A stretch of 64,000 nt of DNA from Lineus longissimus (taxonomy: Eukaryota > Nemertea > Pilidiophora > Heteronemertea > Lineidae): positions 16,554,001 to 16,618,000 of the forward strand of contig NC_088321.1 of assembly GCF_910592395.1 (NCBI RefSeq), in the 5' to 3' direction. The notes beneath the pieces were generated by a model, which saw only the letters and a list, made by a program, of their open reading frames with translations, was not told the DNA's origin and did not search any database. Below are positions 34,785 through 46,968 of this stretch, piece after piece. Within the stretch, counting starts at the first letter, position 1. Each line of letters opens with the position of its first letter. Made by a program: the position numbers and the translations under genes.

Positions 34785-36418
34785 GATCGCCACGCCATCT
34801 CTGAGGAAAGTATCGGAACTGAAATACTTTGCCTTATATTTCAGTTTTGCGTTGCAACAAGAGATGGCGTGGCGCTCGATGATCGCCACGCCATCTCTAG
34901 GGAAAATGTAGCAACTGAAATACTTTCCTAAGTAGTTCACTTTTGGGTTGCAACAAGAGATGGCGTGGCGCTCGATGATTGCCACGCCATCTCTAGGGAA
35001 AATCTAGGAACTGAAATACTTTCCTAAGTAGCTCAGTTTTACGTTGCAACAAGAGATGGCGTGACGCTCGATGATCGCCGCGCCATCTCTGGGGAAAATG
35101 TAGGAACTGAAATACTTTCCTAAGTAGTTCAGTTTTACGTTGCAACAAGAGATGGCGTGACGCTCGATGATCGCCGCGCCATTTCTGGGGAAAATGTAGG
35201 AACTGAAATACTTTCCTAAGTATTTCAGTTTTGTGTTGCACCAAGAGATGGCGCGGCGCTCGATGATCGCCACGCCATCTCTAGGGAAATTGTAGGAACT
35301 GAAATACTTTCCTAAGTATTTCAGTTTTGTGTTGCACCAAGAGATGGCGCGGCGCTCGATGATCGCCACGCCATCTCTAGGGAAATTGTAGGAACTGAAA
35401 TACTTTTCTAAGTATTTCAGTTTTGTGTTGCAACAAGAGATGGCGTGGCGCTCGATTATTGCCACGCCATCTCTGGGGAAAATGTAGGAACTGAAATACT
35501 TTCCTAAGTATTTCAGTTTTGCGTTGCAACAAGAGATGGCGTGGCGCTCGATGATTGCCACGCCATCTCTAGGGAAAATCTAGGAACTGAAATACTTTCC
35601 TAAGTAGCTCAGTTTTACGTTGCAACAAGAGATGGCGTGACGCTCGATGATCGCCGCGCCATCTCTGGGGAAAATGTAGGAACTGAAATACTTTCCTAAG
35701 TAGTTCAGTTTTACGTTGCAACAAGAGATGGCGTGACGCTCGATGATCGCCGCGCCATTTCTGGGGAAAATGTAGGAACTGAAATACTTTCCTAAGTATT
35801 TCAGTTTTGTGTTGCACCAAGAGATGGCGCGGCGCTCGATGATCGCCGCGCCATCTCTGGGGAAAATGTAGGAACTGAAATACTTTCCTAATTATTTCAG
35901 TTTTGTGTTGCAACAAGAGATGGCGTGGCGCTCGATGATTGCCACGCCATCTCTAGGGAAAATCTAGGAACTGAAATACTTTCCTAAGTAGCTCAGTTTT
36001 GCCTTGCAACAAGAGATGGCGTGACGCTCGATGATCGCCGCGCCATCTCTGGGGAAAATGTAGGAACTGAAATACTTTCCTAAGTAGTTCAGTTTTACGT
36101 TGCAACAAGAGATGGCGTGACGCTCGATGATCGCCGCGCCATTTCTGGGGAAAATGTAGGAACTGAAATACTTTCCTAAGTATTTCAGTTTTGTGTTCCA
36201 CCAAGAGATGGCGCAGCGCTCGATGATCGCCGCGCCATCTCTGGGGAAAATGTAGGAACTGAAATACTTTCCTAATTATTTCAGTTTTGTGTTGCAACAA
36301 GAGATGGCGTGGCGCTCGATGATCGCCGCGCCATCTCTGGGGAAAATGTAGGAACTGAAATACTTTCCTAATTATTTCAGTTTTGTGTTGCAACAAGAGA
36401 TGGCGTGGCGCTCGACGA
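34785..36418 (+). repeat. Hairpin satellite, ~17 tandem ~96-bp palindromic units
   Basis: Each unit pairs CGCCACGCCATCTCT with AGAGATGGCGTGGCG (outer) and AACTGAAATACTT with AAGTATTTCAGTT (inner), so a transcript would fold into serial ~85-nt hairpins. A three-unit block starting GATTGCCACGCC recurs at 34977, 35553 and 35937, a higher-order repeat. The arms match the hairpins in 1-10640. ORFs read through it on the minus strand only because the unit length is a multiple of three. Confidence 0.93.
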
Positions 36419-36419
36419 T

Positions 36420-37015
36420 CTTTTTGGAAGAGACTCAGAATTGGAAAAACAGATAAATGGGCTTATATCTTTTATAACATAACTAGGGAGCATTTAGACA
36501 AGGGTTATTTAAACCAAGGCTGGTGTAAAAGTGTGAGAACTGTTCTAGACAGCTGTGGCCTCACTCAAATTTGGTATACTCCCGAGGTTTTGTCCCTACG
36601 AGAACTGAAAATTGTAGTTGAACAGATAATGAGAGACCAGTGTGAGCAACTATGGAGAAACGAGGTAAATAACGATTTCAGGTGTACAATTTATAGAATG
36701 TTTAAACAAAACCTGAATATGGAGCCCTATGTTAAAAAATTACCATTATATCTAACGGTCAGTATTTGTAAATTTCGTACTGGATCTATAAAATTCCCAG
36801 AAACAGTAACCAGAATGTATAGAAATGAGACTGCAGAAAATGTTTGTGGTCTTTGTGACCAGGTTTGTGTAAGAGAGGAACTTCATTATTTTATTACGTG
36901 TCCGTATTTCCGTCACATGCGAGTGAGGTTGTTTCCAAACTCAAAAGAATTACATCATGAATTTTTCCATCGCATTATGACTAATGTCCCGGGTAAACTT
37001 AGACAATACTCATAG
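36420..37015 (+). pseudogene. LINE RT C-terminal fragment, copy 1
   Basis: Encodes about 195 residues matching positions ~490-695 of the 711-aa LINE ORF, including the C-x2-C-x9-H-x4-C knuckle (CGLCDQVCVREELHYFITC). The RT core is absent, so it is non-functional. A three-codon deletion (PQVF region) and a one-base loss near the end distinguish it from the longer copy. Confidence 0.88.
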
Positions 37016-37062
37016 TTTTTGTAAAGAATTCATCAGCTTGGTCCACCATATGTAAATGTTAA

Positions 37063-37870
37063 CCTCTTAAGTACCGCCGACCGACAAGTCGGTCGTTCTC
37101 AAATAAGGTTTTTTACCAGCGACCGACAAGTCGGTCGCAAAAGAATTTGTTTCTCTCGAGCCTGGTACGCTGAACTATTGCTTGTTTTACCGTGTTTGAT
37201 GTTCGTTAGGGCCAGTTAGACCTTTGTCTGGATAGATGGCGCCCCGGCTCCGGGTTTTGGCGGCTGTATGCCAGCTCTATACACAGTTATACACAGTGCA
37301 AGTCAAACCAATTTTACCGCGTGGTGAAACATTTTCGATCAGTAATCGATATGCAACTAATCACCTGTTGATCAGACCTATCAATAATTGATTCTTTGTT
37401 CAGGAAGGAATAAAGGAAGTCATAGTTTACCAAAAAAATCATTGTTTTATTATGAAAATCACAAAAATCAAAAAAACAATTAATCGATATTGGTAATTGA
37501 TCACCAATTTACAGATACGAGCTAGCAACCAATACCAATCAATAGCCCCATCTTTCCCCTTTCCGAAAATGTATACTTTATTGGGTCTATCTGTAGTGTA
37601 ATCTGAATAAATGGGTCATAGAGTTTGAGGTGCTGCCACCTCGTGATAGATTAGGGTACTGTTCAAAATGGCTGTCATGTTCTAGAAATATACTTCAAGT
37701 GTTCAGAGTTTAAATCCATCGTTATATTCTTTCGGAACGCCCATCGGCAACTGAACATATCTCAAAAGACTTGGTTGCTACGGATTTTACAAACAAAACT
37801 ATATCAAATCTTGAAAAATGCCAAAAATACCCTGGTATTCTGGGGACATTTAGCCCTGGTACTGAAGAGG
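37063..37870 (+). mobile_element. piggyBac-like non-autonomous element with TTAA target duplication
   Basis: An 808-bp insert flanked by TTAA (37059-37062 and 37871-37874). Terminal inverted repeats: CCTCTTAAGTACC left, CCTCTTCAGTACC as the reverse complement of the right end. Subterminal dyads CGACCGACAAGTCGGTCG occur at 37078-37095 and 37120-37137. No transposase ORF. LINE copy 2 has the uninterrupted site AAATGTTAAATAATG at about 38929-38943. Confidence 0.82.
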
Positions 37871-37948
37871 TTAAATAATGTAACCTCTTATACCCGAGAG
37901 GGTTTTTTTGGAGAGAAATAAATTATGTTAATTATGTAATGTTATGTT

Positions 37949-38228
37949 ACGCCATCTCTAGGGAAAATGTAGGAACTGAAATACTTTTCTAAGTATTTCA
38001 GTTTTACGTTGCAACAAGAGATGGCGTGGCGATCATCGAGCGCCCCGCCATCTCTGGGGAAAATGTAGCAACTGAAATACTTTCCTAAGTATTTCAGTTT
38101 TGCGTTGCAACAAGAGATGGCGTGGCGCTCGATGATCGCCACGCCATCTCTGGGGAAAATGTATGAACTGAAATACTTTCCTAAGTATTTCAGTTCTGTG
38201 TTGCAACAAGAGGTGGCGTGGCGCTCGA
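37949..38228 (+). repeat. Hairpin satellite, ~3 units, with an inverted junction
   Basis: Continuation of the hairpin array after LINE copy 1. The junction between its first and second units (about 38024-38048) reads GGCGATCATCGAGCGC, the reverse complement of the usual GCGCTCGATGATCGCC, so one unit is flipped. Confidence 0.85.
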
Positions 38229-38367
38229 CGATCTTTTTGGAAGAGACTCAGAATTGGAAAAACAGATAAATGGGCTTATATCTTTTATAACATAACTAGG
38301 GAGCATTTAGACAAGGGTTATTTAAACCAAGGCTGGTGTAAAAGTGTGAGAACTGTTCTAGACAGCT

Positions 38368-38860
38368 GTGGCCTCACATACTCCCGAGGTTTTGTCCCTA
38401 CGAGAACTGAAAATTGTAGTTGAACAGATAATGAGAGACCAGTGTGAACAACTATGGAGAAACGAGGTAAATAACGATTTCAGATGTACAATTTATAGAA
38501 TGTTTAAACAAAACCTGAATATGGAGCCTATGTTAAAAAATTACCATTATTTTTATTTATTTATTTAAACCTCCAAACAGGAGAACAATGACAAGTACAA
38601 TAGATACATAATATCAAACGGTCAGTATTTGTAAATTTCGTACTGGATCTATTAAATTCCCAGAAACAGTAACCAGAATGTATAGAAATGAGACTGCAGA
38701 AAATGTTTGTGGTCTTTGTGACCAGGTTTGTGTAAGAGACGAACTTCATTATTTTATTACGTGTCCGTATTTCCGTCACATACGAGTAAGGTTGTTTCCA
38801 AACTTAAAAGAATTACATCATGAATTTTTCCATCGCATTATGACTAAATGTCCCGGGTAA
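38368..38860 (+). pseudogene. LINE RT C-terminal fragment, copy 2 (interrupted)
   Basis: Residues match the LINE C-terminus in two pieces (38380-38549 and about 38616-38860) split by the small insertion; the knuckle CGLCDQVCVRDELHYFITC is intact. Not functional. Confidence 0.85.
38550..38615 (-). mobile_element. Short 3'-end fragment of another LINE/SINE, nested
   Basis: Absent from copy 1 and from the longer LINE. Its minus strand ends in TTTAAATAAATAAATAAA, a tetramer tail typical of CR1/L2-like 3' ends, preceded by TCTCCTGTTTGGAGG. Family assignment is tentative. Confidence 0.5.
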
Positions 38861-39000
38861 ACTTAGACAATATTCATAGTTTTTGTAAAGAATTCATCAG
38901 CTTGGTCCACCATATGTAAATGTTAAATAATGTAACCTCTTATACCTGAAAGGGTTTTTTTGGAGAGAAATAAATTATGTTAATTATGTTATGTTATGTT

Positions 39001-39187
39001 ACGCCATCTCTAGGGAAAATGTAGGAACTGAAATACTTTTCAAAGTATTTCAGTTTTGCGTTGCAACAAGAGATGGCGTGGCGCTCGATGATCGCTTCGC
39101 CATCTCTGGGGAAAATGTAGGAACTGAAATACTTTCCTAAGTATTTCAGTTTTGCGTTGCAACAAGAGATGGCGTGGCGCTCGATGT
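39001..39187 (+). repeat. Hairpin satellite, 2 units, next to the MCC start
   Basis: Last two hairpin units of the satellite; the second unit ends GCGCTCGATG about 160 bp before the MCC start codon. A variant GATCGCTTCGCC junction occurs between them. Confidence 0.85.
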
Positions 39188-39347
39188 TATTTATCGGCCA
39201 CCCAACCTCCTACCACGCATGCGTGATGCTCAGTGGATGGTATCCGGCGATACAATAATGAATGGAATCAAAAATATCGAAGTGTGAAACTTTCACCTCA
39301 AAATATGCGATTATTTGACGGATTTCTGAGATAATTTTACTGATGCA
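39188..39347 (+). promoter_or_regulatory. MCC proximal 5' region
   Basis: Short non-repetitive stretch before the MCC ATG. It contains the dyad CACGCATGCGTG (39214-39225), similar to NRF1-type sites, and an in-frame TGA 21 bases before the start codon. The transcription start is not identifiable; promoter role is inferred. Confidence 0.4.
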
Positions 39348-39502
39348 ATGGCGGGGATAGAGACGCCGAATCCGAGTTCACTGCATTCCAAAGGAGGGTC
39401 GAGTAGTGGCAGTGATAGCAGTACAAACTCGGTCGCTGAAGAAGAAAGACTACGCCGACTTTTCGTGAGTTGTGATCATGATAAAGATGGATACATCGAC
39501 AG
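39348..39502 (+). CDS. MCC: MCC exon 1 (EF-hand, first part)
   Basis: MAGIETPNPSSLHSKGG, a Ser/Gly-rich leader, then EEERLRRLFVSCDHDKDGYID. Donor ACAG|GTTTGT; two bases carry over. Confidence 0.92.
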
Positions 39503-42500
39503 GTTTGTTATTTTATCTTTTTGCAAAATTACAGAATTTGGAAATCTTCTTTATTGTGTTGTGAACATGTTTTCAAAAGCCACCCCGCAGTTTAGGTGAG
39601 AAATTATGTGTTTTCTTTGTTTTCAGCCTTTGTCTTTGACATTTTGACAGAATCTACACAGTCAACTATCCTCAGAGATCCAGGTTTTGGATACAATACA
39701 TTGATCAGCAGGGCAGTGTACATTCAACAAACATTGATGTATACGATTACAATGTTTCCACTTATTGAATATTGGTAGTGTATATGCTCTCGGGTGGCTT
39801 CTGCCTGGGGTTTTGCTTCACTGTCTTGGTTCTCTTTGGCGCCATTTATTATGTGTCTGCCACCGGCCTCTCCGTCCGTTGTCATCATGATCATTTTGAG
39901 TATCAATACAATTGTGATGTTGGGGACATATTTGGCGCATTGTGGCGCATAGCAGCATGTGCCCTGCACCATCCCTATTGATCAATCACAACCGATGACG
40001 AATGCATCCATTGACACTGTCCAGCAGATGACCCACGATAGACCGTTGCACTTGATTGGGAATAATGTTTACGAAGACGTCACGTCATGTGATGTTAAAA
40101 CCGTCATAGCTGTAATGCATCGTGCATTGTACATGTTGTAAGGACATGCAGCTCTGACTCTGTTAATCAGTCTGTGTCCTATTGTTGGCGCCCCAATCAA
40201 GTCATGACTCTATAGCCATGATAGCGGGGGGGGGGGGGGGGGGCACTGGATAGTTGTACATGTTGTAAGGACACGCAGCTCTGACTCTGTTAATCAGTCT
40301 GTGTCCTATTGTTGGCGCCCCAATCAAGTCATGACTCTATAGCCATGATAGCGGGGGGGGGGGGGGGCACTGGATAGTTGTACATGTTGTAAGGACACGC
40401 AGCTCTGACTCTGTTAATCAGTCTGTGTCCTATTGTTGGCGCCCCAATCAAGTCATGACTCTATAGCCATGATAGCGGGGGGGGGGGGGGGGCACTGGAT
40501 AGTTGTACATGTTGTAAGGACACGCAGCTCTGACTCTGTTAATCAGACCATCTGTGTCCTATTGTTGGCGCCCCAATCAAGTCATGACTCTATAGCCATG
40601 ATAGCGGGGGGGGGGGGGGGGGGGCACTGGATAGTTGTACATGTTGTAAGGACACGCAGCTCTGACTCTGTTAATCAGTCTGTGTCCTATTGTTGGCGCC
40701 CCAATCAAGTCATGACTCTATAGCCATGATAGCAGGGGGGGGGCACTGGATAGTTGTACATGTTGTAAGGACACGCAGCTCTGACTCTGTTAATCAGACC
40801 GTCTGTGTCCTATTGTTGGCGCCCCAATCAAGTCATGACTCTATAGCCATGATAGCGGGGGGGGGGGGGGGGCACTGGATAGTTGTACATGTTGTAAGGA
40901 CACGCAGCTCTTACTCTGTTAATCAGTCTGTGTCCTATTGTTGGCGCCCCAATCAAGTCATGACTCTAAAGCCATGATAGCAGGGGGGGGGGGCACTGGA
41001 TAGTTGTACATGTTGTAAGGACACGCAGCTCTGACTCTGTTAATCAGACCGTCTGTGTCCTATTGTTGGCGCCCCAATCAAGTCATGACTCTATAGCCAT
41101 GATAGCGGGGGGGGGGGGGGGCACTGGATAGTTGTACATGTTGTAAGGACACGCAGCTCTGACTCTGTTAATCAGACCGTCTGTGTCCTATTGTTGGCGC
41201 CCCAATCAAGTCATGACTCTATGATAGCAGGGGGGGGGGGCACTGGATAGTTGTACATGTTGTAAGGACACGCAGCTCTGACTCTGTTAATCAGACCGTC
41301 TGTGTCCTATTGTTGGCGCCCCAATCAAGTCATGACTCTATAGCCATGATAGCGGGGGGGGGGGGGGGCACTGGATAGTTGTACATGTTGTAAGGACACG
41401 CAGCTCTGACTCTGTTAATCAGACCGTCTGTGTCCTATTGTTGGCGCCCCAATCAAGTCATGACTCTATGATAGCAGGGGGGGGGGGGCACTGGATAGTT
41501 GTACATGTTGTAAGGACACGCAGCTCTGACTCTGTTAATCAGACCGTCTGTGTCCTATTGTTGGCGCCCCAATCAAGTCATGACTCTATAGCCATGATAG
41601 CAGGGGGGGGGGGGCACTGGATAGTTGTACATGTTATAAGGACACGCAGCTCTGACTCTGTTAATCAGACCGTCTGTGTCCTATTGTTGGCGCCCCAATC
41701 AAGTCATGACTCTATAGCCATGATAGCAGGGGGGGGCCACTGGATAGTTGTACATGTTGTAAGGACACGCAGCTCTGACTCTGTTAATCAGACCGTCTGT
41801 GTCCTATTGTTGGCGCCCCAATCAAGTCATGACTCTATAGCCATGATAGCAGGGGGGGGGGGGCACTGGATAGTTGTACATGTTGTAAGGACACGCAGCT
41901 CTGACTCTGTTAATCAGTCTGTGTCCTATTGTTGGCGCCCCAATCAAGTCATGACTCTATAGCCATGATAGCAGGGGGGGGGGGGGGCACTGGATAGTTG
42001 TACATGTTGTAAGGACACGCAGCTCTGACTCTGTTAATCAGACCGTCTGTGTCCTATTGTTGGCGCCCCAATCAAGTCATGACTCTATAGCCATGATAGC
42101 AGGGGGGGGGGGGCACTGGATAGTTGTACATGTTGTAAGGACACGCAGCTCTGACTCTGTTAATCAGACCGTCTGTGTCCTATTGTTGGCGCCCCAATCA
42201 AGTCATGACTCTATAGCCATGATAGCGGGGGGGGGGGGGGGGGTGGGCACTGGATAGTTGTACATGTTGTAAGGACACGCAGCTCTGACTCTGTTAATCA
42301 GTCTGTGTCCTATTGTTGGCGCCCCAATCAAGTCATGACTCTATAGCCATGATAGCGGGGGGGGGGGGCACTGGATAGTTGTACATGTTGTAAGGACACG
42401 CAGCTCTGACTCTGTTAATCAGACCGTCTGTGTCCTATTGTTGGCGCCCCAATCAAGTCATGACTCTATAGCCATGATAGCGGGGGGGGGGGGGGGGCAC

Positions 42501-45500
42501 TGGATAGTTGTACATGTTGTAAGGACACGCAGCTCTGACTCTGTTAATCAGACCGTCTGTGTCCTATTGTTGGCGCCCCAATCAAGTCATGACTCTATAG
42601 CCATGATAGCAGGGGGGGGGGGGCACTGGATAGTTGTACATGTTGTAAGGACACGCAGCTCTGACTCTGTTAATCAGACCGTCTGTGTCCTATTGTTGGC
42701 GCCCCAATCAAGTCATGACTCTATAGCCATGATAGCAGGGGGGGGGGGGGCACTGGATAGTTGTACATGTTGTAAGGACACGCAGCTCTGACTCTGTTAA
42801 TCAGACCGTCTGTGTCCTATTGTTGGCGCCCCAATCAAGTCATGACTCTATAGCCATGATAGCGGGGGGGGGGGGGGGGTGGGCACTGGATAGTTGTACA
42901 TGTTGTAAGGACACGCAGCTCTGACTCTGTTAATCAGACCGTCTGTGTCCTATTGTTGGCGCCCCAATCAAGTCATGACTCTATAGCCATGATAGCAGGG
43001 GGGGGGGGCACTGGATAGTTGTACATGTTGTAAGGACACGCAGCTCTGACTCTGTTAATCAGACCGTCTGTGTCCTACTCCTATTCTTGGCGCCCAACTG
43101 TGCAGGACCTTTTGATTCATTTAAAATTGTCCTTTTACTAGAGAAATAAACAATCATTGTCCTTTGATCCTGATTGCACAATAACAAGCTCTAATCTGGA
43201 GGTCTTAATTGGGCTGTTTGTAACTGTGTCTTTGTTTAGTGAAAGAGGACAATACTGTGCATATTTCCCTGGTCTATGAAGGTCAAACCATTCTAAATTA
43301 AAGTTGGCTTGCCTGAAACATCTTGATGTCCTGGTGTGCTATTGCCCTTTCCAAAAGAGGTATAGTTTCGGTTTTGGGGTTTCAAGTCAATCCATGTTAC
43401 TGTTAGTGTTATACAGTAGAACACGAGACTGACTAGTGCTAGTCCTCCTTGTACAATGTACTAGAGAGGTGTCTGTTACTGTTACTGTTATACAGTAGAA
43501 CACGAGACTGACTAGTGCTAGTCCTCCTTGTACAATGTACTAGAGAGGTGTCTGAATGGGAAGAACCAATTGAGGACCAAAACTAGTTGCCTTGATCATG
43601 TTGACAGCAAGGATGATCTTTATATAGAGGTGTCCATGGAGGGATTCATATTGTCTGCAAGTCCTTGCATTACTTAAACTGGTTGTGGTTGGGACTTCTT
43701 TGTCATATGACTGACCTAACAAGTCTAAAATCCCCATCTTTCTGGCCGCACTTTGTTGTAGTCTTGGAGCCCTGTGTGTCGAGATACTTTCCTTAGTTTC
43801 CTGAGCCTTTCCGTAAGAACCAACAGTTTAACTGTCTGTATTGCTTTCCAGCAAACACTACAAAAAGTGCATTCAACAAAATAGCAAGAGAAAATAGAAA
43901 CCATTTGGGACAGCCAATCCATCTTATCTGCCGACTATAAGGTTTCTTTACCTTTATAAATGTTCTCAAATAAAAAAACCTCAAACGCTTCGTTGGATTA
44001 AGGAAATTCCTGGTGCCACCTGTAGTCCATTGATCTAAATAATACGCGGCATGGAGCTTCGAGTGAATGTTGTTCAGGATCCAGTGTTGCATGTATACTT
44101 AGAAATATCCTGGAGTTTTAGCTTTTTTCATCGGCATAACTGGTCTAATCATGGGCCTCAGTGTTGCCAAAGCACTTCCAGTATTTCCAAAAACTGTATG
44201 ATCCTATTCCAGTGCTGCCCCAGCCTGCTCCCAGTGGGATTCAACTTTCAGTGTTTCCAAGAGCTGAATGATTCTATTCCAGTGCTGCCCCAGCCTGCTC
44301 CCAGTGGGGATTCAACTTTCAGTGTTTCCAAGAACTGTATGATTCTATTCCAGTGCTGCCCCAGCCTGCTCCCAGTGGGGATTCAACTTTCAGTGTTTCC
44401 AAGAACTGTATGATTCTATTCCAGTGCTGCCCCAGCCTGCTCCCAGTGGGGATTCAACTTTCAGTGTTTCCAAGAACTGTATGATTCTATTCCAGTGCTG
44501 CCCCAGCCTGCTCCCAGTGGGGATTCAACTTTCAGTGTTTCCAAGAACTGTATGATTCTATTCCAGTGCTGCCCCAGCCTGCTCCCAGTGGGATTCAACT
44601 TACAGTGTTTCCAAGAGCTGAATGATTCTATTCCAGTGTTGCCCCAGCCTGCTCCCAGTGGGATTCCACTTTCAGTGTTTCCAAGAGCTGAATGATTCTA
44701 TTCCAGTGCTGCCCAGTGGGATTCCACTTACAGTGTTTCCAAGAGCTTCTAAACCGTTGCAGGGCAGTGGGAATCCAAAGTTTCCCAGGATGCTGCGGTT
44801 CCAGTGTTGCCCGGTGAGATTTCAGTGTCTTCCAAAGCTCAGACACCGACTAACCATGATGGCTGAGGTGGACCTTAACACGCTTCCCAAGACAGTTTCC
44901 ACAAGGACGTGACATGGACATGTCAAACATGGCAAAACCATACGAGCTGCAAAAACACATCATTATTTTTGATTTGGTCATAAAATATTGACTCTGAAAA
45001 TCATAATAATGTCGTTTGTGTTGCATGGAATGACAATATTGCCAGAGGACATAACATTGTGTCTCTAACATGTCCGAGTTAATGGAATAGGAGAGGTTCT
45101 ATTTGATCACAGGATGACTTTATGGGTTTGAAAAATGGCCAGGAGTTGCATTGAATCAGGCGAGTTTCTTGTTTAATATCATCGGGTGATATTATAATCC
45201 CACAGGCATCAAGTTCTCTGAATCCATTCCTGACCTCTGGGTATAGTCACATCATTCAAGTACCGTCCTGACCTCTGGGTATAGTCACATCATTCAAGTA
45301 CCGTCCTGACCTCTGGGTATAGTCACATCATTCAAGTACCGTCCTGACCTCTGGGTATAGTCACATCATTCAAGTACCGTCCTGACCTCTGGGTATAGTC
45401 ACATCATTCAAGTACCGTCCTGACCTCTGGGTATAGTCACATCATTCAAGTACCGTCCTGACCTCTGGGTATAGTCACATCATTCAAGTACCGTCCTGAC

Positions 45501-46893
45501 CTCTGGGTATAGTCACATCATTCAAGTACCGTCCTGACCTCTGGGTATAGTCACATCATTCAAGTACCGTCCTGACCTCTGGGTATAGTCACATCATTCA
45601 AGTACCGTCCTGACCTCTGGGTATAGTCACATCATTCAAGTACCGTCTGAGACTGGGAAGTCTTGTACAGTTGTAATTATTGTAAAAGCGTGTTGTGTTT
45701 TATTCGGGTATCTGGTTTGGATTTTTGTCACAGCACTCACTGGCGTGATTTTAGGAGCAAACAATCTTCTAAACCAGAATTATTTCAACGACAACAAGGA
45801 GAAGGTGAAGGTACAACCCAGGTCTGATACCAAAAAGTCCACCTTATCCTTGAGGGTAAAAGCAAGCATGACTGTTGCAGTGGGATGATTGAATGCTTGA
45901 ATGTATCAGTTTGCCTTGAATCCCCCAAGCATTGAATGATCCACTCAGGAGGTGTTTGACACCCGAGATGAAAACATGAAAGTATGCATGAATACCTCAT
46001 CATGTTGCGATGCGAGTATTATGGAGACCTATTCACCGACTGTTAGTGTTAGCTCCCTGTTACTCATGGTCGCTAGCCATGAGTCACTCATCATTTATAG
46101 TAAACACGGTAATGATTTCTGCCACATCAGCTTGGAATCCAGATCGATCCTTGTACTTTAGGAGATGGGACGGCTAGATTTGTTATAGCTAGTCTTGATA
46201 GCGTTGTGATGATATTTTAATTCAACGTAAAATATTGAAAGGTTTGGACTCTCATTCTGAATGTGCATGCGACTTGTAGTCCATCAGACTGTCCAGACTG
46301 CTTCCTGTGTCTTCTTGGCTAAAAGATGCAAGGTGTTTGCCTTCACTTTAGAGTAATCAGGGTCAGACACAGCTATGGGGGAGGGGGGAGCCAAGCCACC
46401 CAACTCACTCAGCAATATGTCTGTCATGCAGAATTCTGCAGGTTTGTTCACTCGTATAGGCTGAATGAGTAACGGAGGTGTTTGCCGCTCCAGGCTCCAT
46501 GACCAGAAGGCTCACACTCTCAGTCTCAGACTGAGACTATGAGAGGGTCTTTGGAATCTAACCAGCGAGATCTGGATCCCTTTGTCCCTGATATGTGTCA
46601 CATGGCAGAAACCCTGGTGAACACATTCGGAAAGCTAACAGGTTGGAATTGTTCCGTATGTTAACACAACTCATCTCTTGGGTCTCATTTAGTCGGAATC
46701 CATAATCATTTGGACGCACTTCGTAACATCGGCAGTGGATTGATCGCATGGGAATTGGATGCCATGTTATGGAGATTTATGGCGTTCATTTGACGCAGTT
46801 GTTGAAGCGGTCAAGCTCGTTTCCGAGATTTACTTTCTTTTTAGCTCACCTCTTAGCAGAGGTGAGCTTATCCCATACCGTGGCGTCCGTCGT

Positions 46894-46968
<75 letters not shown>

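Larger units (their letters stand above)
36419..37948 (+). mobile_element. LINE 3' fragment, copy 1, with nested element
   Basis: Begins CTTTTTGGAAGAGACTCAG directly after a hairpin GCTCGACGAT and ends in an ATGTT tail followed by the next hairpin's GCCATCTCT. It is the C-terminal and 3' region of the LINE at 2892-5117, on the opposite strand. The coding part (about 36420-37015) breaks near CATTATGACTAATGTCCCGGG. A nested TTAA element occupies 37063-37870. Confidence 0.88.
38229..39000 (+). mobile_element. LINE 3' fragment, copy 2
   Basis: Has the same 5' truncation point and same hairpin flank as copy 1, so the pair arose by duplication. It lacks the TTAA element, has an ~11-bp deletion near 38378 (CTCACATACTCCC), and carries a ~65-bp insertion at about 38550-38615. 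It ends in ATGTT repeats. Confidence 0.87.

Noticed and set aside
35004-35561. 185-aa and similar minus-strand ORFs in the hairpin satellite
   Set aside because: Unit length permits open frames; sequence is palindromic satellite with no protein signature.
34785-36418. Cluster of microRNA genes
   Set aside because: Hairpins are near-identical satellite units with long perfect arms rather than distinct pre-miRNAs; small-RNA processing is possible but unsupported.
40433-42791. Several glycine-run ORFs
   Set aside because: Frames within the G-run minisatellite; they depend on G-run length and vary from unit to unit.
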